In this document: positions 11,241 through 21,577 of the stretch, piece after piece
Layout: each line of letters opens with the position of its first letter
How positions within the stretch are numbered: position 1 is the stretch's first letter
The notes under the pieces: generated by a model
Database searches by the model: none
Told to the model about the DNA's origin: nothing
The model's input: the letters and a program-made list of their open reading frames with translations, nothing else
Position numbers and translations under genes: made by a program
Source: Linum tenue
Lineage: Eukaryota > Streptophyta > Magnoliopsida > Malpighiales > Linaceae
Direction: 5' to 3'
Assembly: GCA_946122785.1 (NCBI GenBank)
Contig: CAMGYJ010000005.1
Span: 63,004,200 to 63,068,199, forward strand
DNA: 64,000 bases

Positions 11241-11387
11241 ATACTACAAGTGGCCAAGAAGATGCTTAAAGGTAGGAATGTCCAGGTAAGGCGCTCAATC
11301 TGTTGCAGAAAGAACTTGCTTAACACTGGATGGAGTCTTAGCAGGCTTGCATTCATCAAAGCAAGCTTCTTTGAGAAGCTCCACACA

Positions 11388-12158
11388 TTACTTTCGCTGA
11401 CAAACATGGATCCCTTCAGGAGATCGATTAATTTTCAGTCCAAGGAAGTAATGTAACACACCTAAGTCCTTTATATTGAACTGGCTTAACAACATGGTCT
11501 TAACTATCTTCACTACATCAAGAATAATACTCCCAACCACAATGTTATCAACATAAACAATGAAAACCACTAGAGCACCATGAACAGTAGAGAGAAAAAT
11601 GGAGTAATCTGCAAGAGACTGTTGAAAACCATTGCTCAGAAGGGATTCAGTAAGCTTGGCATACCACATCCTACTAGTCTGTTTCAAACCATAGAGGTAC
11701 TTCTTCAATCTGCAAACCTTCCCTTTGTATTCCTTCTTGTCCTTTAATCCAGGAGGTAACTCCATATAGACCACTTCATCTAAATTGCCATTGAGAAAGG
11801 CATTATTCACATATATTTGATGCAAATTCCATTCTTGAATGGCAGCAATAGCAAGGAGCGTTTTCATAGAAGTGATCCTAGACATAGGAGAAAAGGTATC
11901 ACAGTAATCTATACCATAAACCTGTGTGTACCCTGTAGCAACCACCCTAACTTTGAACCTTTCCACTGATCCATCAGGGAGAAAATTTGTCTTATAAACC
12001 CATTTAGAACCAATGGCCTTCACTCCCTCGGGCAAGTCAATGATCTCCCAAGTGTTGTAACGATCAAGAGCATAGATTTCCTCATTCATAGCCTTATTCC
12101 AACGTTCATCCTTAGTTGCTTCAGGAGAGGAGAGCTCTTGATTGGACAAGAGTGTCAT
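11388..12158 (-). pseudogene. Copia 2 reverse transcriptase with mutated catalytic box
   Basis: An open frame of 256 codons covers most of the copia RT: WNKAMNEEIYALDR, the TWEIIDLPEG region, GSKWVYKTNF, the CDTFSPMSRI region, a changed D-V-K-T-A-F block reading YVNNAFLNGNL, YGLKQTSRMWY, and the catalytic box reading YVDN where Y-V-D-D is expected. Loss of the second metal-binding Asp should abolish polymerase activity. It ends at a stop after VCQRK, before the RT/RNase H connection. Confidence 0.88.
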
Positions 12159-12167
12159 AGCAAAGTG

Positions 12168-12452
12168 CTAATGAGATAGAGAAAGGTGGGACAACTCTGT
12201 AGCACGAGGACCTGACTTGGGAGCAACACTGACTTGATTCATGCCAACATAGAAATCATCATATTTGCAAGGAAAAATGGTAGACCTTGTGGACATTCGA
12301 AGGGGAAGGACAGGCGGAGGACTGGAGGATGCAAAAATGGAAGGAGATGCAGACTTAGAGGGAGGAGATGACTTAGTAGCAGCAGGAGAGTAGGAAGTGG
12401 AAGGCATAGAAGAAGGAGAAGAAATGGGAGTTATAGCTGGAGGAGAAAACAC
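12168..12452 (-). pseudogene. Copia 2 integrase-RT linker
   Basis: A 94-codon frame rich in Ser and Pro (SSPSSMPSTSYSPAATKS), ending near CKYDDFYVG. This matches the low-complexity linker between integrase and RT in copia polyproteins. It sits between the integrase end and the RT with frame breaks on both sides. Confidence 0.65.
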
Positions 12453-12565
12453 TATAAGGGGATGCTCAACGATAGAAGGATGCCCCGAACAAGAAGGATC
12501 ATCAGCAAAGAAAGAAGGGGAAAAGTGTGATGGAGGAACAGAAGGGGAACTGACAGGAGGAGGAA

Positions 12566-12785
12566 CTAGACTGTTAGTAGATTCCTTAAAAGGAAAAATG
12601 GCTTCATGGAAGAAGACATCATGACTGATGAAACCTTTTTAGTGTCTAGGTCTAACAGTTTGAAGCCCTTAATGCCATTTGGAATGCCTAAGAAAACACA
12701 CTTGCGAGCTCGAGGAGCAAATTTGGTCTTATGACCTTCAACAATGGTTGCATAGGCAAGGCAACCAAAGACTCTCAAGTGCATT
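12566..12785 (-). pseudogene. Copia 2 integrase C-terminal part
   Basis: The minus strand reads [11 protein letters not shown], then [20 protein letters not shown] and [10 protein letters not shown], the conserved block after the copia integrase core. It is cut at 12785 by insertion of family A. The missing upstream part resumes at 23047, and the two sides join through the family A target duplication TGCAT. Confidence 0.85.
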
Positions 12786-14131
12786 GACAAATCAAAACAC
12801 AACACCAAACTGCGACCAAGTGTAATCGCAGTCCGGGAATGCAGTAACAGGCAAGTTCAATTATCAACCCGGGGTCTAGATCTACTGCTTACTCCGTGAT
12901 TCTCTATTATCTAGCAAACTAGTTCGAGTGATTGTTGTGAAAAGTAACAGCAACAAGAAAGCAGTAAATTGTTCGGTTTCTAAAGCAGGCAAGAGTCACT
13001 CGGGATTGAGTCCCCCTAGCCCCTTAGTTAGGTTCAATTGCAATTCCCTGGGTTGATTTACTGTTGATTAGACTGCGGAAGATCCGACAGAAGCTTGGAA
13101 TCTCTTAAGCTGACCAAGCCCTCTCAGTCTAACTACCCGGCAGACGACTAGTCTTCACCGGGATAGAAAGCTGAGGCTATGAACACAGAACTCCACTACT
13201 GGCGCCAAGAACACCAGTACAAAGCAGTAAACTGGCTAACTCTCGTATAGCCAATCTCCTACTATCGAATGAAGAGGCTCTAACAACCTAATCAGATTCT
13301 ATCTATCTCAGATTGCAGCAGAAATTGAGAAAAGCTGATCAGACTCAAATCAATTCATTAAACATGCGTCATTCGATTAAAATCAAACAGTAATATCATC
13401 CCAAGTCATTACAATCAAATCCCTAACACAAGGAACTAGGGTTCTTCATACCCAAGTGAGAGAAGGGTTCTACTCCATAGAGAGAGAAGAGAAAACAAGA
13501 ATCGGATTAGTCATACTCATAACGATGAGGATAATCTGCTCCGGGACGATGATTTCCACTCCTATGACGATCTCCAAGCTCAATTCGATGAAATCCAGCT
13601 CTAAGACAGCTTCTAGGGTGTGTTCTTCGTACTTTCTCTCTCTAGGGCTCTGTTTTTGCTCTAAAAACACGATTCTCTCACTTTTTGCTCGGAATAGGCT
13701 CTAAAACCAGGCTTTCCCGACTCGCACGGCCAGGGTGCACGGCCGTGCATATCACCATTCTGGCCGTGCAACTCAAAACGCAGCGTGTCATTTAGTTCGA
13801 CCTCAGGCTTCTCGCACGGCCAGGGTGCACGGCCGTGCGATCTTCAGGGGTTGCCCGTGCGTGGCCTCGGCGTAAAGCGCACGGCCATATTGCTCACGTG
13901 CACGGCCGTGCGTCTTCCTGGTCTGCCCGTGCAGCTCCCTAAAAACCTCGCCATTCGTCCGTTCTTCGTCCAATCGACCCCAGACTCGCTCCTAAGCCTT
14001 CATTCACGTACTAGGACCTGAAATATCACAAACAAGCACAACCTAGCGTGAAATCGGCCTAAAACACGAGAATCAACACCTCAAACGGTGTAAGAACGGG
14101 GGTAAAAACATGTGTAAATGACGGTCTATCA
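12786..14131 (-). repeat. Family A 3' LTR
   Basis: Bounded by TGACAAATC (12786) and CTATCA (14131) on the plus strand. A U3 array of GCACGGCCGTGC-type palindromes lies at about 13715-13935. A block shared with families B and C (CACAACCTAGCGTGAAATC) lies near 14036-14054. Confidence 0.9.
13715..13935. repeat. Palindrome array in family A 3' LTR
   Basis: Repeated 12-bp palindromes GCACGGCCGTGC at about 13740, 13830 and 13902, interleaved with half sites (CTCGCACGGCC, GGCCGTGCA, GCCCGTGC). In element sense the array lies roughly 200-415 nt into U3. Confidence 0.85.
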
Positions 14132-14146
14132 AACTCCCCCACACTT
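14132..14146 (-). other. Polypurine tract of family A
   Basis: AACTCCCCCACACTT on the plus strand gives AAGTGTGGGGGAGTT in element sense, directly before the 3' LTR: the expected plus-strand primer. Similar tracts recur internally at 15656-15668 and about 17430-17447. Confidence 0.8.
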
Positions 14147-15570
14147 AACCGTTTGCTTGTCCCAAGCAAACCAAGTCAGACACTAGGTAAGCTTACATAT
14201 TTCAATCAACCAACATTGGGGACAAGTCATAAAGGCACAGAACACGTGAATCGCACTGGTTTCCAAACATCAATACATGCACAACCTCAATACAACCTAG
14301 ACAACCACCACAAAGGACATTCGAGTGCAGCAAATCGAGTAAAGGAAGAGTCTCCCTTCTGTTCACTGGCCAACCTAGACTTGATTCAACCACTTACTCA
14401 AAACAGTCAACTCATGCATCCAACTCAAGACATTAGAATAGAGACCGAGCAATCTAGGTCCTCACCGGGGTACAAGAGCATATAGAAAATGAAAATGAAT
14501 CACTCACTCTCGACCAGTGGGGTCAGGACAATTTGATGCGAAAGATGCGCATGCTATTTCTCTCAATACCTATCATCTCTTCACCATGATGGTAGCCTCT
14601 AAATGCTAGAGTTCACATATGGGGTGTCACCACTAACTAATCAGGAGGTCTTAGACACAGGTTCAAATGACTGGCTAGGGTCTTGGACATGGGGAAAAGG
14701 CCTTTTAGGTGGTGGAAGTATTCATAGCAAAAGGTTCCACATTTTCCAAACACACAATCACAGTCAAACCAACCGGTATTTTCTTTCTGCTATTCTGCAT
14801 TACTCAATATCTTAAGAGCACAAGAGCGAAGGAGGCATAAACATCAGCATTTCCAAGCCAGACTGCTAAGAAACACTACTTACTGGGCATTATTAAGATT
14901 TTTAGTAGTGGCTCTCTTTTGCTTTCAATTTTTTTTTTCTTTGTTTCACTTTCATTTTCCTTTTCATTTCCTAAGAGAGCCACCACTTCTGCATAAATTT
15001 CAAACACCTGCCCAACTTTTAAGCACTACCTCCAACACTCACATAGACTTTAGCAGAAACAACAGAGAATATATAAAAACCACTCTGTGGAACCTTCTAA
15101 AAGATGCAACAAGGGTGATTTTTTTCCATTATAGACCAAAAGAAAGGATAACACACGGCTCAAAGGGCTGACTAGGGGATATGACACATCAGGACAGTCA
15201 GTTTTGGGTGTGGGCTAATCCTATGCCCCCATCATCTTAGCTAATGACAACGTGAATGCTACACATCATGGAAGAGGGATTTATCGCACAAGAAAGAAAC
15301 GAGCAGGCTCAAATCTCGCATGGCTACCTATATGCTCTATCTCACATTCTGATACCCTGAACTAGATGCATAAACGACTGTCAAGAACAAGTAATCAGAC
15401 CAAGTCACAGTTGGCAAGCAAACAGTTGAAAAACTGAACCCCTACATCGTTCTACTACACATCTCAGTCCTCATCATAGGTTGTCCTAGTCGCAAACAAG
15501 TTGTCATGCATTAATCCGAAAACCAATCAACTCATCCATCAAAACACAGTGCCAATATGATCAAACAGCA
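14147..15570 (-). other. Family A 3' noncoding region
   Basis: About 1.4 kb with no credible ORF. A stretch at about 14510-14720 is clearly shared with family B at about 25700-25905 (for example AGGTTCAAATGACTGGCTAG and GACATGGGGAAAAGG), showing selection or recent common ancestry of this noncoding part. Confidence 0.6.
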
Positions 15571-15624
15571 GTACTTGGAGCCCTCAAATCGTAAGATTCG
15601 GACAGCGGACTAGGCTCCAAGCAC
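15571..15624 (-). ncRNA. Conserved nested stem-loop (family A copy)
   Basis: CTTGGAGCC (15574-15582) pairs with GGCTCCAAG (15613-15621). Inside, CAAATC and GATTCG flank a GTAA loop and pair with one mismatch. Families B (26960-27013) and C (42573-42626) have the same layout; in the inner stem the bases change while pairing is kept. The transcribed strand is minus. It lies about 30 nt from an internal polypurine tract. The role is unknown; export, packaging or translation control of the element RNA are guesses. Confidence 0.55.
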
Positions 15625-15654
15625 CATCATAAATATTCCAACCGATACAAAGCA

Positions 15655-15726
15655 CCCCCCCACACTTAGCACGACATTGCCCTCAATGGAGTAGAGGGAA
15701 AGATAAGGGGAACGATGTTACCGGGT
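15655..15726 (-). other. Conserved hairpin block with internal polypurine tract (family A)
   Basis: Contains CCCCCCACACTTAGC, then ACATTGCCCTCAATGG (CATTG 15675-15679 pairing with CAATG 15684-15688), then GGGGAACGATGTTACCGG. The same order and nearly the same words occur at 27059-27127 and 42661-42732. Confidence 0.7.
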
Positions 15727-15995
15727 AAGAACACTGCTGGGGGACTGGAAGGGGACCAGTCAGCGAGAAACGAACGGGAGAGTGGACAATGCTGCACAAA
15801 TCGAACACCAGAAACACACTAGCACACCGTGCGTTAGGGATAAGTGTTAGCCCAGACGGCTACATCAAACCACAAAGGAAAAACCAAAAACAAAAACAAA
15901 CGACTCTAAGTTCAAGCTCCGCACACATGGAGCAAACACACAAAAGTCTAAAAAGAAAAAAAAACAAACACACTGAGACGGGCAACGAGTACAGC

Positions 15996-17375
15996 CTACT
16001 CGTCGCCAAGATCGTCGAGGTCGATGTTGTTCATGAACGCATCATCATCAGCAGCGCCAGCAGCAGCGTCATGTGGAGGGGAGTCATCCCAGGGAGTCCT
16101 CCAGACAGGTGGATCGCCCGGAATCAGCTGAAGCAGGTGCTGCTGAACCTCCTGCATGCGCCGTGAACGGCGCTTCTCCCGCTCGATGTGGGCGAGAGTC
16201 ACGTCCTGCTGAGTCTGGATCGTGTTCAGCCGCACGTCATAAGCATCCATCCTGTTCCGGTACTCGGCCTGATCTGCCGCGTACTGCTGATGGAACTGCA
16301 TCTGCTGGTCGTGGATCAGCTAGTTCTGGATCCTCAGCTGCTCGAACTGCTGGGCGAAGTAATCCTGGCCCTGGAAAGTGGAGCTGCTACCCCCGTAATG
16401 GAAGTCAGTCTGTGGTGGATCATCAGCAGCATCAGCAGCAGCATCCACCTCCTCGGGATCCACCTCATCGGCAGCCTCCTCCTCCTGGCCCTCGGCCTGG
16501 GCCTCTGGTACGGGCGCCGCGGGGATCGGAGGCTCCGGGAATCCATCGACCCACTGAAAACCGTTCCTCTCTCGCAACAGCAGCATCTTCCCGATCGTCT
16601 TGCTGCCAAAGATGAGGGTGTCCCCCTCCTCGGTGCACCCCTGCAGTGAAAGGCCAAAGAAGGTGACCAGGCGGGTGATGAGGGGGCCGCAGTGGAGGCT
16701 CTTCAGCTCTGTAGCCGTCTTCTCGAAGGTCTTGGCCACCACCGAACCCAGGTGGAGAGGATGGTGGCGCTGGCGGATTGAATGGAGGAAATACAGGGTC
16801 CTCTTCGTGATGGCGCCGGCGCTTTCAGCTGCAGGAGTGTAAGACTTCGCCAGCAGGTGGTGGAGAAGTCGGTTGGCGATCTGCAGGGTAGATGCCTTCG
16901 TCCTCCCGGACCGGAAGGGACGCGTATGGCCTGGCCGAGCCAGGCTGGTGTACAGCCTCTCGAAGTCCACCTCCGGAGGCTCATTTACCTCGGTGACGTA
17001 GTCCTCGCTGTCGTCGAGGTCGAGGTCGAGAGCCTCGGCCAGCTCGTGGTAGCTCAAGGACCGGGGGACACCGCCCAGCCTGAATTGGACGGCTGTACTG
17101 TCCTGGCAACTGGTCGTGGAATTGTGCTTGAAAGTCGTGTAGAACTCCCACACCGGCTCGTAGTAGACCTTCTCGCAGATCTGGAGCAGACGGCGCCATG
17201 CGGTGTTGGCGACCGCGGCGGAAAGCTGCTCGTAGCAGTGCAGTCGCCGAAACTCCCGTTTGGACCAGCAATGGTGGGACCCAAATGGGGTTTCCGCGAC
17301 CGCCTTGAAGCGCTCTGCGGTGGGGCCCCTCCTAAGATCCCGGATGAACGGGTGCTGGAGATTAGGTTTCGCCAT
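15996..17375 (-). CDS. Athila ORF in env position (one in-frame TAG)
   Basis: In element sense the frame runs from ATG 17375 to TAG at 16320-16322 (351 codons) and continues in the same frame to 15996, adding about 107 codons. The N-terminal half has KVYYEPVWEFYTTF and FRLGGVPRSLSYHELAEALD, which I associate with the plant Athila ORF-1 family. The middle is acidic (EGQEEEAADEVDPEEVD). The tail after the TAG is Gln-rich and probably coiled coil. I see no clear signal peptide or membrane span, so envelope function is unproven. The start follows an acceptor TTTTGTAG at 17380; the longer frame from 17393 would begin inside the intron. The TAG may be a C-to-T change of a Gln codon. Confidence 0.75.
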
Positions 17376-17379
17376 TGCC

Positions 17380-17874
17380 CTACAAAACAACAACCCAACG
17401 TGGAACCAAAAGAGCCAAAGAAAAGGTCAAGCCCACCCCCACACTTAAGAACAGAAAGCAGCCTAACCATGGTTTCATCCATAGTTCGGGGGTCAAAAAC
17501 TCGATAAATCAAGCATAATCTGGGTGGGGGTGCACATTCACAAGAAAATAGGCAACTCAAGGTTCACATCCATAGCCAATACACCCACAAACTACATCAT
17601 TAAGGGCCCCAACCGGTGGCCACAACATGGCATGGAAAACAGGCATTTCATCGAACACCTTGTGTGCACTATTAAGTGAAGCATGAAATTGGCCAAATTC
17701 TTGCACACAAGGGCTCAAACAAGCAAATGGGAATTTGCCCAACATAATTCAATCACATCCCAAGCATTCCCCTCAATCAATTTCACAAAAATCACATGAT
17801 TCAATAAGGTTCTCTAACATACACCCTACACACTCAATTCTCCACAATTAACAAAGTTAGGGGCAAAATCAAAC
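17380..17874 (-). other. Predicted leader intron before the family A env-position ORF
   Basis: In element sense the donor CTCCAG/GTTTGATT is at 17875/17874 and the acceptor TTGTTTTGTAG at 17380, with the ATG four bases into the next exon. Family C has an intron at the same place (43196-43460) with donor CCAG/GTGTG and acceptor TTTTGCAG. Two diverged families keeping both sites argues that the ORF is made from a spliced RNA. Confidence 0.55.
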
Positions 17875-18140
17875 CTGGAGACTCAAGTAGAGGTGTAGGG
17901 GATGATGGGATTCTCGCCGGAAATCGCCTCCGGCGACAAAAACGTCGCCCAAACTCGCTCAAACTCGAGGGATAGGCCGCTTTGGGTGTAGAAGGAGTGG
18001 GTTTGGTGTTGGTTTGGTGAAAAAATGACCCAAAGCGGCCGAAAAAATCGAAAAAAGGTGGGTTTGTCGCGGTTTTCCGGCGAGGGCAGAGGATTCCGGC
18101 GAGTATTTTGGGTTTTCTGACCAGAATGGCCGTGCAGGCC

Positions 18141-18150
18141 ATTTATATAG
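18141..18150 (-). promoter_or_regulatory. TATA box of a putative internal promoter
   Basis: The minus strand reads CTATATAAAT immediately downstream of a palindrome array and upstream of the leader intron of the env-position ORF. This suggests independent transcription of that ORF. The evidence is sequence only. Confidence 0.45.
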
Positions 18151-18485
18151 ACCGTGCCTCGGCTGCACGGGCAGGGGCGCACGGCCGTGCACGGTTGGTT
18201 TTTGCCCGTGCAGGCCGACACGGCCTGGCCGAGGTGATGCGCACGGCCGTGCACCTGGCACACTTGGCCGTGCCATCCTCACCGAGAGCTCGCACGGCCA
18301 AGGGGGAATACCCGCATGGCCGTGCGAGGCAACGTGATGCCCGTGCAAGACGCACGGCCAGGCCAGGATGAGCGTACGGTCGTGCAATGTGCGCTTTTGG
18401 CCGTGCGCTTTTGGCCGAGAGCTCGCACGGCCAAGGGGGGATACCCGCACGGCCGTGCAAGTTGTGGTCCTGGCCGTGCGACTTG
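18150..18485. repeat. Internal palindrome array of family A
   Basis: The same motif class as in the LTR: GCACGGCCGTGC and variants at about 18179, 18240, 18316 and 18448, with many half sites. A sub-repeat (GAGAGCTCGCACGGCCAAGG) occurs twice, near 18283-18302 and 18417-18436. Open frames across this array on both strands are a product of its composition, not genes. Confidence 0.85.
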
Positions 18486-18665
18486 CTGGAGTCCCGAAAT
18501 CAACCTGTTTTCACTCAAAAATGACACTGGACTCTGGATCAACGTCTCAAGACTCAAAAACACACAAAATCAAAGGAAAAAGAGTAAGAAAATGCAAACC
18601 TCGATGGGGTTGCCTCCACACAAGCGCTTCTTTACCGCCTTTTAGCTGGACGCCAGTATGGATGC

Positions 18666-19307
18666 TCAGGGAAGTGTAGGATCAGGTGCCTTCAAGAGCG
18701 GATCCACATCGCTCTTGAGGTACAGCTTCAAACGGTGGCCATGTACGCGACGAATGTGGCCACCTGCATTTGCCAGCTCGACTTGGCCATCTGGCAAGAT
18801 GCAAGCGAGTGAATACTCGGATGGCCAAGTTGGGGGCGGGACCAGCTCATAGTGGTCTCCGGCGTTCTTCCGAGCAGGCTTAGCTGCCTGCAGTTTCGGC
18901 CGCCACTCCTCCTTGATCTGTTCTTTTGATGACGGAGTGGTTCGGAGTGGCGGCGAAGGTGTGGGAGGAGGGTCCTGCAAAATAGGCAGCACAGAAGGAT
19001 ACACGACAGACTCGTGCACCTGGTGAGATACAGCATGCAGAGGTAACGAAGCAGGTGTAGTGTTAGCAACTGAAAACGTTATTCGCTCCTCGCCATCCCT
19101 CAAAACTAAGGTCCCATCATGCACATCTATGAGAGCCTTGGCGGTGGCTAGGAAAGGCCGTCCCAGTATAAGAGGCACTTCTGTGTCCTCACTGATGTCC
19201 AGGATAACAAAATCCACCGGATATGTGAATTTGCCAACCTTAACCAGAAGGTCTTCCACTATACCCCTAGGATGCACTACGGATCTGTCAGCTAATTGAA
19301 GGGTCAT
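18666..19307 (-). pseudogene. Family A protease end fused to integrase tail
   Basis: A 213-codon frame. Residues 1-75 form the second half of an aspartic protease (MTLQLADRSVVHPRGIVEDL, then VPLILGRPFLATAKALIDV). After a Pro/Ser-rich linker the last 60 residues (VELANAGGHIRRVHGHRLKL) match the C-terminal tail of Athila integrases. The whole RT, RNase H and integrase core has been deleted in frame between them. Its own start lies after a frame break with the upstream piece. The element therefore needs a partner for replication. Confidence 0.75.
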
Positions 19308-19323
19308 CCTAGTAGCACAGGGT

Positions 19324-20427
19324 TCACCTAAGGCCTAGTTTCATGAACAATTTATATGGAATAACATTGATACTAGCACCTAAATCCGCCAAGGACTTCT
19401 CTACATGCAATTTATCAATAGAGCACGGGATAGTGAAACTACCTGGGTTCTTTTGCTTCTGCGGAAGCTTGTTCTGCAGAATAGCCGAGCACTCCTCGCT
19501 GAGCTCCACAGTGGCCAGCTCACTCAGCTTCTGCTTCATTGAGAGAAGCTCTTTCAGAAACTTTGCATACTTCGGCATTTGCGATAGTGCCTCCAGGAAG
19601 GGCACTTGGACATTCAGCTGCTTCAGCATTGCCATGAATTTGGCAAACTCAGTCTCCAGTCGGTCCTTGTGCACCCGAGTAGGAAAGGGAAGCTGTGGTA
19701 CATACTCCTTCATCACTGGTTGCGGTTTAGGAGCAGGCACCTCAACCTCCTTCTCCATTTCTTCCTGATTAGCTGGAAGTGCTGAAGCAGGGGTCTCTCT
19801 CTCTCCTGCCCGAACAGGTGGATCGACAGTCACCTTGCCACTCCTGGTCATGATGGCATTGCAGCGCTCGTCCGGGGTCGGCGGGTGAGGGATGGTCTGC
19901 CCTGGCAGAGTACCAGGAGCCCTTTGAGCCACTGCCTGGGCCACGCTCCCCAGCTGGGTCTGGATATCCTGCAAAACAGCCTGTGTGTTCCTCTGGCCAG
20001 CTTCAAGAGCCAGGAGTTTACCCAAGGCCTTCTCCATGAACTGCTCAAAGGTGTTGAATTTCTGAGCACTAGCACTGGCGAGAGAACCTACCAAGTCCCG
20101 CAGCTCAGCCATCTGATCATTCTGCACAGGGGCAGCAGGGGCTGCACCTGGCTGCTGGAAAGGCCGCGGCTGTGATTGAGCAGCATGCCCCTGCATGGGC
20201 TGATAGAGAGACTGTTGTTGCTGCTGGAATTGCCCCTGTATGGGCTGATATGGTGGCCGCTGGAAGCCTGGTGGTCCCTGGGGAGCTGGTGGTTTGGGAT
20301 TTGGCCCAGCCCAGGAGAAGTTAGGATGCTGGCGCCACCCCTCATTGTACGTGTTGCTGTAGGGGTCATTGCGCCTGACATTGTTGATGAAGTTCACCTG
20401 CTCCTGGGGTGTGGTTGATTCCTTCAT
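19324..20427 (-). pseudogene. Family A gag C-terminal region and protease active site
   Basis: A 367-codon frame begins just after a TAG codon that separates it from the upstream gag piece. The first part (VNFINNVRRNDPYSNTYNEG, NFSWAG) is a typical Athila gag segment. A Gln/Pro-rich middle follows (about residues 45-100). Near the end ADLGASINVIPYKL carries the protease catalytic D-x-G-A triad. The frame stops a few residues later and resumes one base off at 19307. Confidence 0.8.
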
Positions 20428-20430
20428 CGC

Positions 20431-20652
20431 CTAGCAGTCCTCCACCGTATGATGGGTGCTTTCGCACCATTGGCAGAGCATCGCCTGCTGCTGTCCGGTC
20501 CCTGGACTCATCCCGGAACGATCGATAGCTGAAACCAGCTTCGATACCACCTGCACTAAATCAGATGACTGGGTGCCCACGGCATGCACACCCCGTCCAG
20601 GTGCTCGTCTCGATCTCCTGGAAGTGCCCCAGTCATAACCGTTCTCCGCCAT
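20431..20652 (-). pseudogene. Family A gag zinc-knuckle piece
   Basis: A 73-codon frame beginning MAENGYDWG and ending CQWCESTHHTVEDC, a C-x2-C-x4-H-x4-C knuckle. It is one frame away from the upstream gag ORF and separated from the next piece by a single TAG, so the gag reading is broken twice. Confidence 0.75.
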
Positions 20653-20656
20653 CTCC

Positions 20657-21283
20657 TCAAAGAGTTGGCAGGGTTTTGGTCAGCATGTTCCCGCCACAAA
20701 CCGAATCGATCAGCTGCTTGTCCTCCGGGAAGAGGGCGTGATAGAAGGTGCCCACCTTGAACGCATCATTGAAACCATGATTGGGACACCTGAGAAAGAG
20801 GCTGGTGTACCTCTCCCAAGCATCCCTAATGGTCTCATCCTCATCCTGAGAAAAATGTGTAATCTGCTTCTGGAGATCAGCTGTCTTGGATGGAGGATGG
20901 TAGCGGGTGAGGAACTTGTCCGCCAGGTTGGCGAACGTGGTGATGGAGCCCGGAGGTCGAGTGTCTAGCCACTCCTTGGCCTGCCCCTCCAGAGTGAATG
21001 AGAAGTACCTCAGCTGGATGGCATCTGCTGGTACCCCATTGATCTTGATTCCATCGATGAGCTCGTGGAATCGCCTGAGATGTGACCGAGGGCACTCTCC
21101 CTCCTTACCACGGAACACTACTGAACCGCGCAGCATGGTGATCACGGAGGTGCTCACCTCAAAGTTGTTGGCTGGGACCTGAGGGTGTTGAATGGGTGAC
21201 CTCATGTCCGCAGCCCTAGCGGTCCAGTAGGATCCCATGGTCTGCTCCCCGGGGATCACATCGTGGTTCTGCGGATCACCCAT
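20657..21283 (-). CDS. Family A gag, N-terminal retrotransposon gag domain
   Basis: A 208-codon frame from ATG 21283. It covers the capsid-like gag domain: HLRRFHELIDGIKINGV, YFSFTLEGQAKEWLDTRPPG, then ITHFSQDEDETIRDAWERY, CPNHG and SVCGGNMLTKT. This pattern is the Athila/gypsy Retrotrans_gag type. It ends early because of a one-base frame change near the end; the true continuation is in the neighbouring frame at 20652. About 295 bp separate it from the primer site at 21571. Confidence 0.85.
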   Translation of the reverse strand: MGDPQNHDVIPGEQTMGSYWTARAADMRSPIQHPQVPANNFEVSTSVITMLRGSVVFRGKEGECPRSHLRRFHELIDGIKINGVPADAIQLRYFSFTLEGQAKEWLDTRPPGSITTFANLADKFLTRYHPPSKTADLQKQITHFSQDEDETIRDAWERYTSLFLRCPNHGFNDAFKVGTFYHALFPEDKQLIDSVCGGNMLTKTLPTL

Positions 21284-21553
21284 CTCTCCTTCTTCTTCTT
21301 ATTCTCCTAACTGCAGCTGTGTTAACGCCTCCTTCGCAGCCAGTCGCGCCTTTAGAGCCCGCTTGAAGTTCCTGCAAGTTCGTTCAAGCTCCTGGTCTAA
21401 TGGTAGTAGATCTCCCGACTGGCTACGGGTCATGCACTACCTGCACACAATCAGCAGAAGCAACCCGTGAAGGCACACAGGTGGAAGAGATAAAATGCAG
21501 TAAATAAAAGCTAGAGTAACAAATTCTCACGTTTCCCCAATAATCTAGAGGGG

Positions 21554-21571
21554 TCCCCGGCAACGGCGCCA
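21554..21571 (-). other. Primer binding site of family A (tRNA-Asp)
   Basis: TCCCCGGCAACGGCGCCA on the plus strand equals the 3' end of plant tRNA-Asp including CCA, so the element-sense RNA is complementary to it. It lies six bases from the 5' LTR. It is not a tRNA gene. Confidence 0.88.
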
Positions 21572-21577
21572 AAAACT

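Noticed and set aside
13715..13935. CRISPR-like appearance of the regularly spaced palindromes
   Set aside because: Plant nuclear LTR context, irregular spacing, palindromic units with half sites, and no cas genes.
16073..17507. Long plus-strand ORFs of 153-241 codons opposite the family A Athila ORF
   Set aside because: The minus-strand frame carries the family motifs and continues across conserved splice borders; the plus frames do not.
18108..18645. Overlapping ORFs of 87-163 codons on both strands
   Set aside because: Produced by the stop-poor palindrome array; the translated Ala/Arg/Gly repeats match nothing.
21554..21571. Match to the 3' end of tRNA-Asp (also at 28861-28877)
   Set aside because: Only the last 17-18 bases are present, beside an LTR: a primer binding site and not a tRNA gene.
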